Shown: piece by piece, positions 8,635 through 16,595 of the stretch
Position numbering within the stretch: position 1 is the first letter of the stretch
Layout: every line of letters starts with the position of its first letter
Source of the DNA: Chitinophaga varians
GTDB lineage: Bacteria > Bacteroidota > Bacteroidia > Chitinophagales > Chitinophagaceae
NCBI RefSeq assembly: GCF_012641275.1
Contig: NZ_JABAIA010000006.1
Coordinates: 1 to 27,114 of the forward strand
Length of the DNA stretch: 27,114 nucleotides
Direction of reading: 5' to 3'
Program-made: the position numbers and the translations under genes
Notes under the pieces: generated by a model
The model's database searches: none
The model's input: only the letters and a program-made list of their open reading frames with translations
Told to the model about the DNA's origin: nothing

Positions 8635-9618
8635 CTAATAACGAACGGCCGGAATAATATAGTTAACCAGTATTTCAAAAAACTGTTTGGCCTGCCGTGA
8701 GTCAAAGTTTCCCTGTGTACAAACAACCACCAATGCCAATTCCCTGATCACCAAAATGTATTGCCCACCATTGCCCGAGCTGAACTGGCAGGTATAATAG
8801 CGGTTGCCCGCTTTTACGGACTCCGTGTACCAGCAAAGCCCATAATAGGCTGGCTTGCAGAGCGTATCTGTAAGTCCGCTTTGACCAACAAAAGAGAATG
8901 AAGGAATTCCGGTGATGGGAGAGGTGGCAATGTGCAGATATTCAGATGAGATGATATGCTTATCCAAGAAATAGCCATTGTGTAAAACCAGTTGCCCGAT
9001 TTTAAGCATGTCCGGCCCTGTCATAAAAAATGAACCACCGGACATATAGTTGCCGGAAGGGTCTTGTGTCCATCTATAGTCCCTGATCCCCAGCGGGGCA
9101 AAGAGGTGTTCGGCGGCGAAATCCGCGAGCGGTTTTCCTGTGGCTGCTTCTATCACTGCGCCGGCGATCAGCGCATTGCAGGTGCTATAGGACCACCGCT
9201 GGCCTGGTTTGTGGGCCATCGGCCTGTCCAGGCAGAAGGCGATCCAGTTTTCACTTTCTTCCATAGGTGTTTCACAGTCATGGGAGGAAAAGAACTCTTC
9301 GCAGATGAGCCCTGATTTCATGGCAAGCAGGTGCCGTAGCGTAATCTCTTTCTTCGGGCCGGTAAAAAAAGCAGCGTAGGCGGAGTTGTGGAAGTACTGA
9401 AATACTTTGTCGTCAAGACTATGCAGATATCCCTTGTCTATGGAAATGCCTGCCAGCAATGACAGGATGGATTTAAAAGATGACCTGATGTCAAACAGCG
9501 AATCTGCCTGGTGGCCAGGGAAATAGTGTTCATAGATAAGGTCATCTTTTTGATAGATGAGCAGACTGTAGAGATTAGGATACTTGCTGTCAGTAATAAT
9601 GTTTTTCAATGCATCCAT
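8635..9618 (-). CDS. Serine hydrolase, beta-lactamase/penicillin-binding-protein fold
   Basis: Member of the class C beta-lactamase-like serine hydrolase family, 327 aa. The active-site SxxK is Ser46-Ser-Phe-Lys49, the YxN-like motif is Tyr144-Ser-Thr in RWSYST, and the third motif is reduced to SGNGGQYI near 281-288, as in many esterase or peptidase members. There is no signal peptide, so it should act in the cytoplasm, unlike true beta-lactamases. Enzymes of this fold hydrolyse esters, amides or peptides, and the substrate cannot be told from sequence. It converges on the NRPS operon with only 8 bases between stop codons, and I see no terminator there. It might trim or detoxify the peptide product, or be unrelated. 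An AT-rich palindrome lies just upstream of its start. Confidence 0.88.
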   Translation of the reverse strand: MDALKNIITDSKYPNLYSLLIYQKDDLIYEHYFPGHQADSLFDIRSSFKSILSLLAGISIDKGYLHSLDDKVFQYFHNSAYAAFFTGPKKEITLRHLLAMKSGLICEEFFSSHDCETPMEESENWIAFCLDRPMAHKPGQRWSYSTCNALIAGAVIEAATGKPLADFAAEHLFAPLGIRDYRWTQDPSGNYMSGGSFFMTGPDMLKIGQLVLHNGYFLDKHIISSEYLHIATSPITGIPSFSFVGQSGLTDTLCKPAYYGLCWYTESVKAGNRYYTCQFSSGNGGQYILVIRELALVVVCTQGNFDSRQAKQFFEILVNYIIPAVRY

Positions 9619-9647
9619 CGGTAGGTGCCGTTAGGGATGTTAATTTA

Positions 9648-9670
9648 ATACTTTTTATATAAAAAAGTAT
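9648..9670. promoter_or_regulatory. AT-rich palindrome upstream of the serine hydrolase
   Basis: Arms ATACTTTTT and AAAAAGTAT form a nearly perfect palindrome 30 to 52 bases upstream of the serine hydrolase ATG. It could be an operator or part of the promoter. It lacks a GC-rich stem and U tail, so a terminator is unlikely. Confidence 0.35.
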
Positions 9671-9686
9671 GTCCGAGAGGATAAGA

Positions 9687-9717
9687 AAAGCCTTACAGCA
9701 TCTGGCTGTAAGGCTTT
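9687..9717 (-). terminator. Terminator of the DJ-1-like gene
   Basis: Perfect 13-bp stem AAAGCCTTACAGC/GCTGTAAGGCTTT with a 5-base loop, starting 14 bases after the stop of the minus-strand DJ-1-like gene. On the minus strand it is followed by a T-rich tail (TTTTCTTAT). It shares its stem core with two other terminators in this window. Confidence 0.85.
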
Positions 9718-9730
9718 GATTCACTTGTGC

Positions 9731-10510
9731 TTATTTATTTATGCGCTGAAGTGCTGCCAGCATTGCTTCTCCCACTGCTTTTGCAGAAGCCGGATTTTGG
9801 CCGGTGACCACCCGCTGGTCTGTGACTACATGCTGCTGCCAGAGGCCGGACTTTTCAAAGATGGCGCCGCGCGCTATTAAAGTTGTCTCCAGCAGAAAAG
9901 GGACCACCTTATCCAGTTTTACGGCCGCTTCTTCTTCATTGGTGAAGGCATTGATTTTTTTCCCGCCTACCAGGTATTGGCCATTGCTTAACCGGATGTT
10001 GACGAGTCCGGCAGGGCCATGGCAGACAGCACTGACTATGCCGCCGGCTTCGTAGATCCTGCCGGCAATGCCGGCCAGTTCGGTATTGTCTGCAAAGTCC
10101 CACATGGCGCCATGTCCGCCGGCATAAAAAATAGCGTCATATTTTGAAGGGTCTATGGCCGACGGTTTCATGGTATGCGTTATTTTTTGGTGATAGGTAG
10201 CGTTGTTCCAGAATTTTTTGTTGATGGGATCATCAAGATTGAATCCATCGACAGGGGCTTTGCCACCTTGTGGGCTCACAAAATCAATTTCGTAGCCGGC
10301 ATCGTGCAGGACTTCCCAGGGATGCGCCACTTCCGCGAGATAATAGCCGGTGGGTTGACCGGTACTGCCTTTTTTGTCGTGGCTGGTCACCACAAACAGA
10401 ATTCTCTTTTCCATATGTTTTCCTTGTTGTTTAGTTTGTGCAGCTGCCGGATTGTGCGCAGCACTAATAGCCATTAAGCCAATAATGATTGATAAGATTG
10501 CCTTTTTCAT
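9731..10510 (-). CDS. Exported DJ-1/PfpI (Hsp31-like) family protein
   Basis: Type 1 glutamine-amidotransferase-like (DJ-1/PfpI) protein of the Hsp31-like branch. I start it at the ATG at 10510, which gives the signal peptide MKKAILSIIIGLMAISAA and 259 residues; the longer frame would need a TTG start and adds seven residues. The nucleophilic Cys163 lies in SAVCHGPAGL next to His164. A conserved Glu near residue 60 (YYLAEVAHPWE) and AGGHGAMWDF near 130 complete the family pattern. Hsp31-like proteins are reported as glyoxalases, deglycases or chaperones; which applies here is unknown, and the signal peptide points to the periplasm or membrane. It lies downstream of a Crp/Fnr gene on the same strand, with a Crp-type palindrome in the gap, so control by that regulator is likely. 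Confidence 0.9.
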   Translation of the reverse strand: MKKAILSIIIGLMAISAAHNPAAAQTKQQGKHMEKRILFVVTSHDKKGSTGQPTGYYLAEVAHPWEVLHDAGYEIDFVSPQGGKAPVDGFNLDDPINKKFWNNATYHQKITHTMKPSAIDPSKYDAIFYAGGHGAMWDFADNTELAGIAGRIYEAGGIVSAVCHGPAGLVNIRLSNGQYLVGGKKINAFTNEEEAAVKLDKVVPFLLETTLIARGAIFEKSGLWQQHVVTDQRVVTGQNPASAKAVGEAMLAALQRINK

Positions 10511-10577
10511 ATGTTCGATTTGACAAGGCAAAGCTCTTCAAAAGGGCCATGATGGCACAGGAACTTTATCACAAGTT

Positions 10578-10599
10578 TAGTGTGATACAGATCACACTA
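10578..10599. promoter_or_regulatory. Crp/Fnr-type operator, TGTGA-N6-TCACA
   Basis: Perfect palindrome with 9-base arms TAGTGTGAT and ATCACACTA around a 4-base centre. The core is exactly the Crp consensus TGTGA-N6-TCACA. It overlaps the stop codon of the Crp/Fnr-like gene and lies 68 to 89 bases upstream of the DJ-1-like ATG. No T-run follows on the minus strand, so an operator is more likely than a terminator, although a hairpin role is not excluded. Confidence 0.65.
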
Positions 10600-11163
10600 T
10601 TTGGAAAAGCGGCTCAGTGTCTCCCTGGAGACACCAAGGTAGGCCGCAATCAATGTCTTCGGTACCCGTTGGAAAAGTTGAGGATAGGTGGCGAGCAGCT
10701 GCTGGTAGCGTTCTTCGGCGGAACTGTTTAATAACGATAAAATCCGTCTCTGTAAAGCAACATAACCGGCATTCGATTTTCTTCTGAAAAAATGCTCGAT
10801 TTTATGCAGATCGGCGCATATTTTCTCCCTGTTATGCAGGGACAAACAAAGCACTTCTACCTCTTCAATACAGTCAATGGCGAGGCTGGAAGCCGTTTCA
10901 TTGAAATATGCCTGATAGTCCGTGATCCACCAGTCTTCCCAGGCAAATTGGAGGATATGCTCTTTGCCGTCGTTGGGATTGGTGTAGGATGCTTTTAAAA
11001 GGCCTTTGGTAACAAAGAAATCATAGGGGACGGGAGTATCTTCCTGAACGAGGAACTGGTGTTTTTTATATTTTTTGGAGGTGAAGTGGGACAGGATGTA
11101 TGCAAACTCACTGTCAGTGAGGGGAGTAATTTTTTCGATCTGTTGTCTTAGTAGTTCGCTCAT
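10597..11163 (-). CDS. Crp/Fnr-family transcriptional regulator
   Basis: Regulator of 188 aa with an N-terminal cyclic-nucleotide-binding-like beta-barrel (about 20-115, FFVTKGLLKASY and HILQFAWEDWW) and a long central helix. A short C-terminal helix-turn-helix follows, around 165-186 (TLIAAYLGVSRETLSRF). The cAMP-contacting residues of E. coli Crp are not evident, so the signal is unknown, as for most short Bacteroidota Crp/Fnr proteins. There is no N-terminal cysteine cluster, so it is not an oxygen-sensing Fnr. It is followed on the same strand by the DJ-1-like gene, with a Crp-type operator between, suggesting it controls that gene. Upstream, a divergent Gfo/Idh gene shares a 260-base intergenic region. 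Confidence 0.92.
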   Translation of the reverse strand: MSELLRQQIEKITPLTDSEFAYILSHFTSKKYKKHQFLVQEDTPVPYDFFVTKGLLKASYTNPNDGKEHILQFAWEDWWITDYQAYFNETASSLAIDCIEEVEVLCLSLHNREKICADLHKIEHFFRRKSNAGYVALQRRILSLLNSSAEERYQQLLATYPQLFQRVPKTLIAAYLGVSRETLSRFSK

Positions 11164-11261
11164 GAGACGCCGGAGTAGGATACTTTAAAGCGAAAGTACA
11201 ATATAACATTTTCTTTTTATTGCATTTTCCAAATAAATCACTACTTTAATATCGGAATAAC

Positions 11262-11278
11262 ACAACATCGAATGTTGT
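11262..11278. promoter_or_regulatory. Palindrome in the divergent intergenic region
   Basis: Arms ACAACAT and ATGTTGT with a 3-base spacer, inside the 260-base AT-rich region between the minus-strand Crp/Fnr gene and the plus-strand oxidoreductase. It could be an operator for either. Its sequence is unrelated to the TGTGA-N6-TCACA site. Confidence 0.35.
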
Positions 11279-11423
11279 CTGCCATGAAAAACCTATGCAC
11301 ATAAAATTGATGTCCTATGATCAAACGAATTGCACCAACTGTCCATAACCGATATTGATGAATTAACTGGTCACAACCTTATACCTCAAGAATAGCCAGA
11401 CCTGCGCTGAATATTAACCTATC

Positions 11424-12926
11424 ATGAAAAAGAAAGACACCGTTAATGTGATTTTAATTGGGTGTGGTCCGCACGCCAGACGTATTTATCTTCCTGCATT
11501 ACGTAACCTCAAACAGGTAAAACTGGCTTTGGTGGTTGACCTGGAAAGCGAAGCACTGACCGTACGTAATGCTGTTGCCGATTTGGAAACGGAACTGTGG
11601 CTGATCCAGCCTTTTGCAGGTGAGCTGCCTTCTGCATTGAAAAACAAACTTTCCGCATTTGTTGCAGAAAAGCAGATTGACGGGGTCATTATCGCTACAG
11701 AGCCGCTGGTGCACAGAGCCTATGCGGAATGGGCTTTAGCTGACGAACTCAATATCCTGATGGACAAGCCCATCACTACAAGAACAGATGTCACCAGCAA
11801 TTTAGATCATGCCCGTGGAATCCTGCAGGACTATTATGCATTGCTGGACGCGTATAACGATCTTCAAAGGAAAACGGAAACCGTTTTCATGATTAATTCG
11901 CATCGTCGTTTTCATAAAGGGTTTCAGTTTGTGCAGGACCAGATCAGGGAAGTGGCAGCGCGGACAAACTGCCCGGTCAGTTTTATTCAGGCATATCATA
12001 GTGACGGACAATGGCGGCTGCCCCATGAAATTATCTCGCAGAAGTACCATCCCTACTGCTTTGGCTATGGGAAGGCGTCTCATAGCGGGTATCATATTTT
12101 TGACACCATCTACCGGTTTTACAAAGCCGCCGCATTGCCGGACAAAGTAGCGGATGAAATGGAAGTGGTCAGTTCCTTTCTGAAGCCTAATGGTTTTTTT
12201 ACGCAGTTAAATGAAAATGACTACCAATCTGTTTTCGGAGAAGCGTATAAACAGGTTAATCCATGGTCGGAACAACAACTACGGGAGATATGCAGGAATT
12301 TCGGCGAAATGGATGTTTCATCCGTTATTGCCCTGAGAAAATATGGAGAGGTGATCGCGAATTTTAATGTAAACCTGATCCATAATGGATTTGCTGGCAG
12401 AACATGGCTGATGCCCGGAGTGGATTTGTACAAGGGCAACGGAAGGATTAAGCATGAAAGTTATCATATCCAGCAGGGCCCGTTTCAAAACATCCAGGTA
12501 CATGCCTATCAGGCATATGACAAACATGATCAGAACAGGGGGCCGGAAGAGCAGCTGGGTGGAAAAAATCATTTTGATATATACGTGTTTCGCAATCCGC
12601 TGATTGCCGATGGGGATATTCAACCGAAGGTCTATAGGTATTCAGATTTGGCCGGAGGCCAGGCTGGTGAAGACGGTGCAGCCATCACCATGGAACGGGT
12701 CAAGTTTAAAGTAGTGGAAGAGTTTGCTGATTATCTGGCCGGCAGAAAACTGAAACACCAAGTTACTTCCCAAATAGATGACCATGTTGTTCCTGTGAAG
12801 ATGATGAGTGGGATTTACTGTTCTTATATTACCGGACAAAGGGCCAGCTACGATATTGAAATGGATGCCATCCGGCCCTCAAGTCAACACTACTGTAAAA
12901 ATGGTAGCTCCGGTGCTTTGGTGTAA
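11424..12926 (+). CDS. Gfo/Idh/MocA-family oxidoreductase, long form
   Basis: NAD(P)-dependent oxidoreductase of the Gfo/Idh/MocA family. The N-terminal Rossmann fold is shown by NVILIGCGPHARRIYLPAL (nucleotide-binding loop at 13-18). Asp114-Lys115-Pro116 in ILMDKPIT corresponds to the family's EKP motif with its catalytic Lys. At 500 residues it is longer than the usual 330-400, with extra sequence in the C-terminal half. Family members oxidise or reduce sugars and related polyols; some (Irp3/PchG) reduce carrier-bound thiazoline in NRPS pathways, but I see no specific match to those. It is followed 69 bases later by a stand-alone acyl carrier protein, then a strong terminator, so the pair form a two-gene unit. 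That context suggests a carrier-bound substrate or product (inference). Confidence 0.82.
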   Translation: MKKKDTVNVILIGCGPHARRIYLPALRNLKQVKLALVVDLESEALTVRNAVADLETELWLIQPFAGELPSALKNKLSAFVAEKQIDGVIIATEPLVHRAYAEWALADELNILMDKPITTRTDVTSNLDHARGILQDYYALLDAYNDLQRKTETVFMINSHRRFHKGFQFVQDQIREVAARTNCPVSFIQAYHSDGQWRLPHEIISQKYHPYCFGYGKASHSGYHIFDTIYRFYKAAALPDKVADEMEVVSSFLKPNGFFTQLNENDYQSVFGEAYKQVNPWSEQQLREICRNFGEMDVSSVIALRKYGEVIANFNVNLIHNGFAGRTWLMPGVDLYKGNGRIKHESYHIQQGPFQNIQVHAYQAYDKHDQNRGPEEQLGGKNHFDIYVFRNPLIADGDIQPKVYRYSDLAGGQAGEDGAAITMERVKFKVVEEFADYLAGRKLKHQVTSQIDDHVVPVKMMSGIYCSYITGQRASYDIEMDAIRPSSQHYCKNGSSGALV

Positions 12927-12995
12927 TGAGCTGTTGAACCATTTGGTGTAAAAAACGTTATTCAATCACAATTTTCACTTCAAAAACCATAACGT

Positions 12996-13229
12996 ATGAA
13001 AACACCTATTGAATCAACAATCATTAGTGAAATCAGCCATTCCATTGGCGTGCCTGAGAATGCGATCTCTGCTGATCAGACAATGGATGATCTGGGAATG
13101 ACTTCTATTCTGGCAGTACAGCTGTCATCTAAGCTGCAGCAGCAGTTTGGTATAACAGACATGAGTGGCATCTCTACCAGTAATACCGTCGGCGAGCTTG
13201 TGGATTATGTTCAAAGTAAGGCTTCCTAA
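12996..13229 (+). CDS. Stand-alone acyl/peptidyl carrier protein
   Basis: Small carrier protein of 77 aa. Ser37 in DDLGMTSILAVQL is the expected 4'-phosphopantetheine attachment site, sitting at the start of helix 2 as usual. The overall length and three-helix pattern fit the family. It is not the housekeeping fatty-acid AcpP, whose motif is DSLD and whose neighbours are fab genes. It lies directly after a Gfo/Idh/MocA oxidoreductase with no other biosynthetic partner beside it. It may serve the NRPS genes about 4 kb upstream or an unlinked pathway. A very stable terminator follows 26 bases after the stop. Confidence 0.85.
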   Translation: MKTPIESTIISEISHSIGVPENAISADQTMDDLGMTSILAVQLSSKLQQQFGITDMSGISTSNTVGELVDYVQSKAS

Positions 13230-13255
13230 AGCAGGCCTTTAATAATTCAGTTGCC

Positions 13256-13289
13256 GGAAAGCATTATACACAAACGTATAATGCTTTCC
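13256..13289 (+). terminator. Terminator after the carrier protein
   Basis: Perfect 14-bp stem GGAAAGCATTATAC/GTATAATGCTTTCC with a 6-base loop and a T-rich 3' side (TCTTTAG). It closes the oxidoreductase-carrier unit. Confidence 0.85.
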
Positions 13290-13325
13290 TCTTTAGTTAG
13301 TATAGGTATTAAATAATATTTGAAT

Positions 13326-13347
13326 ATAAAATAGCGCTGTATTTTAT
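13326..13347. promoter_or_regulatory. Palindrome upstream of the second Crp/Fnr gene
   Basis: Arms ATAAAATA and TATTTTAT flank a 6-base GC-rich centre, 56 to 77 bases before the regulator's ATG. A position near the promoter suggests autoregulation, but the arms do not resemble TGTGA/TCACA. Confidence 0.35.
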
Positions 13348-13402
13348 TATATTTTGGTTGACGGGAGGACCGTTCTATCACCACAAATACTAACAGTAAA
13401 AG

Positions 13403-13990
13403 ATGTACGAGGCTGTTATAAAAAACCTGCGTCGGCACATTGAGCCGACCAGGGAGGAAACCGAGATCTTTTTATCGCTGGCAGTGGCTAAAACCATCAG
13501 GCGGAAAGAATGTTTGCTGAAAGAAGGAGATGTGGCAAGGCAGCAGTTCTTTGTGATCAGCGGCTGCCTGCGGACCTATACCATTGACGCAGGTGGTAAG
13601 GAACATGTTTTAATGTTTGCGCCGGAAGACTGGTGGTGCAGCGGTGACCTGTACAGCTTTTTGTCAGGGCAGCAGAGCGTCAATAACCTCGAAGCGCTGG
13701 AACCCACCACGCTGTTACAAATCGGCAAAGATGATCTGGATGTTTTGTTCCGGCAGGCGCCGGCATTCGAACGGTTTTTCAGAATACTGTTTCAGAATGC
13801 TTTTGTTTTTCATCAAAACAGGATCAGCGCCAACCTGTCGCAGCCGGCAGAAGGCCGGTACGCATTGTTTACACAGACTTACCCTGACCTGGAAAGCCGG
13901 ATACCGCAAAAATATATCGCCTCGTATATCGGTGTTACCCCCGAATTCTTTAGCCAGATGAAGGCTAATATGTTCCGGAAAAAACCTTAA
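13403..13990 (+). CDS. Crp/Fnr-family transcriptional regulator
   Basis: Second Crp/Fnr-type regulator, 195 aa, similar in design to the one at 10597-11163. It has an N-terminal cyclic-nucleotide-binding-like domain (FFVISGCLRTYTID, HVLMFAPEDWW) and a C-terminal helix-turn-helix (IPQKYIASYIGVTPEFFSQM, about 167-186). The two proteins share the E-H-x-L-x-F-A-x-E-D-W-W block, so they are paralogues. No cysteine cluster is present. It stands 61 bases upstream of the haloalkane dehalogenase gene on the same strand and is a good candidate to control it, either as an operon or by binding the short gap. The ligand is unknown. Confidence 0.92.
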   Translation: MYEAVIKNLRRHIEPTREETEIFLSLAVAKTIRRKECLLKEGDVARQQFFVISGCLRTYTIDAGGKEHVLMFAPEDWWCSGDLYSFLSGQQSVNNLEALEPTTLLQIGKDDLDVLFRQAPAFERFFRILFQNAFVFHQNRISANLSQPAEGRYALFTQTYPDLESRIPQKYIASYIGVTPEFFSQMKANMFRKKP

Positions 13991-14051
13991 TGTACCTTAT
14001 TTTTTGAGGGGGGACGGAGTTGTTGCTTTGTAGTATTAAATCATTCGGTAT

Positions 14052-14960
14052 ATGGAACACAAAGCAACCGTACAGCCTGTTTTCAGCGAAAAGCCTTTCG
14101 CGGAGAAAAAATTTATCGACATAAAAGGCCGCCGCATGGCCTACATAGATGAAGGAGAGGGCGACCCCATTGTATTTCAGCATGGCAACCCCACGTCATC
14201 TTATCTCTGGCGGAACATCATGCCTTATTGCCGTGGCCTTGGCCGCCTGATTGCCTGTGACCTGATTGGCATGGGTGATTCGGAAAAGCTCCCTGACTCC
14301 GGGCCCGGACGGTATTCCTATGCGGAGCAACGCAGTTTTCTTTTTGCCTTGTGGGAGGAATTGAAGCTAGACAGGAACGTGCTGCTGGTACTGCATGACT
14401 GGGGCTCTGTATTGGGTTTTGACTGGGCCAACCAGCACCGTGTCCGTGTGCAGGGTATTGTGCATATGGAAGCCCTGGCTGTCCCTTTTAAATGGGATGA
14501 ATTTGAACCTAAGATGCGGGATTTGTTCCGGGCACTGCGTTCCCCTGCCGGCGAAGAGCTGGTGCTAAAGAACAATGTCTTCGTGGAAAAAGTATTGCCG
14601 GCAGGGATTTTCCGGCAGCTCAGCGAGGCCGAGATGGCGGAATACCTGCGTCCTTATCTTAACGAAGGGGAGGACCGCCGCCCCACCTTATCATTTCCGC
14701 GGCAGATAGCGTTGGATGGCGAGCCAAAAGAAGTGGCCGGCGTGGTGACGGACTATGGAAGGTGGCTTCAGCAGAGTTTTGTTCCCAAGCTGTGGATTCA
14801 TGGTAACCCTGGCGCCGTGGAGAATGACAGCGTTCGAAAGTTTTGCAGTACCTGGCCCAATCAGACAGAGGTATCGGTAAAGGGTAAACACTTCCTGCAG
14901 GAAGACAGCCCGATGGAAATAGGGGAAGCCATTGCTGCCTTTGTAAAAAAGTTGCGCTAA
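14052..14960 (+). CDS. Haloalkane dehalogenase (alpha/beta hydrolase, HLD-II type)
   Basis: Alpha/beta hydrolase of 302 aa that matches haloalkane dehalogenases (DhaA/LinB group), which hydrolyse carbon-halogen bonds to alcohol and halide. The catalytic set is visible: nucleophile Asp116 in [10 protein letters not shown], the acid Glu140 in HMEALAVPF (placed after strand 6, as in subfamily II) and base His280 in GKHFLQED. Halide-stabilising residues are Asn46 in [11 protein letters not shown] and Trp117 next to the nucleophile. Length is typical and there is no signal peptide, so it is cytoplasmic. Epoxide hydrolases share the fold, but the [10 protein letters not shown] and HDWGS pair favours a dehalogenase. 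It follows a Crp/Fnr gene by 61 bases and has its own terminator. The natural substrate is unknown. Confidence 0.88.
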   Translation: MEHKATVQPVFSEKPFAEKKFIDIKGRRMAYIDEGEGDPIVFQHGNPTSSYLWRNIMPYCRGLGRLIACDLIGMGDSEKLPDSGPGRYSYAEQRSFLFALWEELKLDRNVLLVLHDWGSVLGFDWANQHRVRVQGIVHMEALAVPFKWDEFEPKMRDLFRALRSPAGEELVLKNNVFVEKVLPAGIFRQLSEAEMAEYLRPYLNEGEDRRPTLSFPRQIALDGEPKEVAGVVTDYGRWLQQSFVPKLWIHGNPGAVENDSVRKFCSTWPNQTEVSVKGKHFLQEDSPMEIGEAIAAFVKKLR

Positions 14961-14985
14961 CAGGAGGATTTCCGGGAAAACAGAG

Positions 14986-15017
14986 AAGCCTTACAAGTAA
15001 ATACTGTAAGGCTTTTT
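14986..15017 (+). terminator. Terminator of the dehalogenase gene
   Basis: Stem AAGCCTTACA/TGTAAGGCTT with a 9-base loop, then TTT. It lies 25 bases after the dehalogenase stop and has the same stem core as the hairpins at 9687 and 17011. Confidence 0.85.
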
Positions 15018-15087
15018 GATGTCGTGTCGTGTTTTTATAGTTATCTAGTGTAGTCTCCGGAGGTTTTTAAAGTAGGGTAAAAGTGGT

Positions 15088-15107
15088 TATTTTTGGCCCT
15101 ATTTTTG
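15088..15107 (+). promoter_or_regulatory. Possible Bacteroidota -7 promoter box (two copies)
   Basis: TATTTTTG occurs at 15088-15095 and again at 15100-15107, each matching the Bacteroidota -7 consensus TAnnTTTG, 17 to 36 bases before the ATG of the secreted protein. A clear -33 TTTG is lacking; a T-run near 15064 is the nearest candidate. Confidence 0.35.
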
Positions 15108-15123
15108 GAAAATCGAGGACTTC

Positions 15124-16419
15124 ATGCGAACTACATTAAAATCACTATGTCTGCTGGTGTTACCATTGGCCAGCTTTGCTCAGAAAACTGTTTTGCCCGG
15201 ACACCCAGACGTTAACACCTCCCGTTTGAAACCTGGAAAATCACTGTACACGATCTATTATGTAAAGGATAACAACTGGGACAAAAAGGGAACTTTCACC
15301 AATGAAATAAGCGTTTCCGGGAATGAACTGAAGTTTATAGCCGACTACACCGATGAAAAGGGAAAATGGTACAAAAAAAGAACTTCTGTCGCCGATGCCA
15401 AAACACTCAGCCCGGTCAGTTATAAGTCCGAGGGCCTGAAAAGCACGCTGGAAGTGAATTTCGGTAACCCTGTTACCAGTAAGGAGCGTTTTGTGAACGG
15501 GGCTAAGGATAAGCTGGTAACATTGAAGCCTAACGGTAAATATGTCGATTTTAACGTGTCAGAAATCATGTTTACCACTTTACCGCTGGACGTGGGATAT
15601 AAGGCCATCGTACCGGAATTTTATTTTGGTAACAGTCCCGACAGCGTATTATCCAACTATGTTGTAAAAGATGTAAAAAGCTACATATTCCGCTCGCTTA
15701 AAACAGGCAATCATGAAAGCTGGCTGGTGAATGTACTGGAAGAAGAATCCGGCGCGGTTTACACGTATATCATAGATAAAAAGGACCACCGGATCTGGCA
15801 GCGGGAAATGCCTGCCGGCAAAGGCATAACGGAAATCTGTGTGAACGAGGAGCTGGATTATCAGCCAATAGAAGCCAGGTTCGATAAAGAAGAAAATCTC
15901 AGAAGAGTAGAAAAGGGCAACAGTGTTATTACCGGTACTGCCTTTGCGAGAGATCACAACGGCAGTAAATTGCAGGTAGTAAACATCCAGAGAGCGCAAT
16001 ATGCCCCTAAAGGCACCGTGGTAACTATTCTTCCTAATTCCGCCTATATCGAGGAATGGAAGGAAGTGAACAGGAAGATAAGGAAACGCGGGAAGCTGCC
16101 TGAGGTACCGCTCGATCCTAACGTTGGCGCCTGTGTTAAACAAACAACCGTGTATGATGACAAAGGGCATTTCGAATTCACTAACCTGATGCCTGGCGAG
16201 TATATCCTGTATACATCCTTTGGCTATACGCACCGGTATTCCTACTCCTATCAGTCCGGAACATCGAATTTAGTCCACCCAAGCGGAGCGGTATTGTCAT
16301 CTTCTCCTATTTATAGTTCAGGTAGCGGCGCCACAGGAGCCACTGCACAGATAGAAACGAAAGTCACCATCAAAAAAGACGGTGATAAAGTGGATGTTAC
16401 CCTGAAAGACGTGCGATAA
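15124..16419 (+). CDS. Secreted protein, DUF3108-like body with C-terminal carboxypeptidase-regulatory-like fold
   Basis: Protein of 431 aa with a clear signal peptide (cleavage likely after ASFAQ, residue 20), so periplasmic or surface-exposed. Residues about 25-270 are rich in beta strands and charged residues and resemble the DUF3108 style of periplasmic protein (tentative). Residues about 275-385 look like a carboxypeptidase-regulatory or Cna-B-like beta-sandwich: a GTAFARDHNG-type start, then FEFTNLMPGEYILYTSFGYT. The final 40 residues are Ser/Gly/Thr-rich before a last strand. No enzyme motif was seen. It stands alone, between the dehalogenase terminator and its own terminator at 16445. 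Function unknown. Confidence 0.8.
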   Translation: MRTTLKSLCLLVLPLASFAQKTVLPGHPDVNTSRLKPGKSLYTIYYVKDNNWDKKGTFTNEISVSGNELKFIADYTDEKGKWYKKRTSVADAKTLSPVSYKSEGLKSTLEVNFGNPVTSKERFVNGAKDKLVTLKPNGKYVDFNVSEIMFTTLPLDVGYKAIVPEFYFGNSPDSVLSNYVVKDVKSYIFRSLKTGNHESWLVNVLEEESGAVYTYIIDKKDHRIWQREMPAGKGITEICVNEELDYQPIEARFDKEENLRRVEKGNSVITGTAFARDHNGSKLQVVNIQRAQYAPKGTVVTILPNSAYIEEWKEVNRKIRKRGKLPEVPLDPNVGACVKQTTVYDDKGHFEFTNLMPGEYILYTSFGYTHRYSYSYQSGTSNLVHPSGAVLSSSPIYSSGSGATGATAQIETKVTIKKDGDKVDVTLKDVR

Positions 16420-16444
16420 ATTTTTCGACAAAATCAATAATACG

Positions 16445-16474
16445 AAACGCCTTCGACTGATGTTGAAGGCGTTT
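16445..16474 (+). terminator. Terminator of the secreted protein gene
   Basis: Stem AAACGCCTTCGAC/GTTGAAGGCGTTT (13 pairs, one G-T) with a 4-base loop and the tail TTATTTTG, 25 bases after the stop. Confidence 0.88.
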
Positions 16475-16595
16475 TTATTTTGAGTAATAATTTGAAAATC
16501 AATGTGTATAATATTTCTGGTATTAATATTTTATGCCTGCTGACATAAGGCTGTCACCGGTGTTTTTTTTCTTTGTGTGACTAAAAACAGTAACT

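Noticed and set aside
10511..10531. Upstream TTG start adding seven residues to the DJ-1-like protein
   Set aside because: The ATG at 10510 gives a clean signal peptide; the extension would put acidic and polar residues before it.
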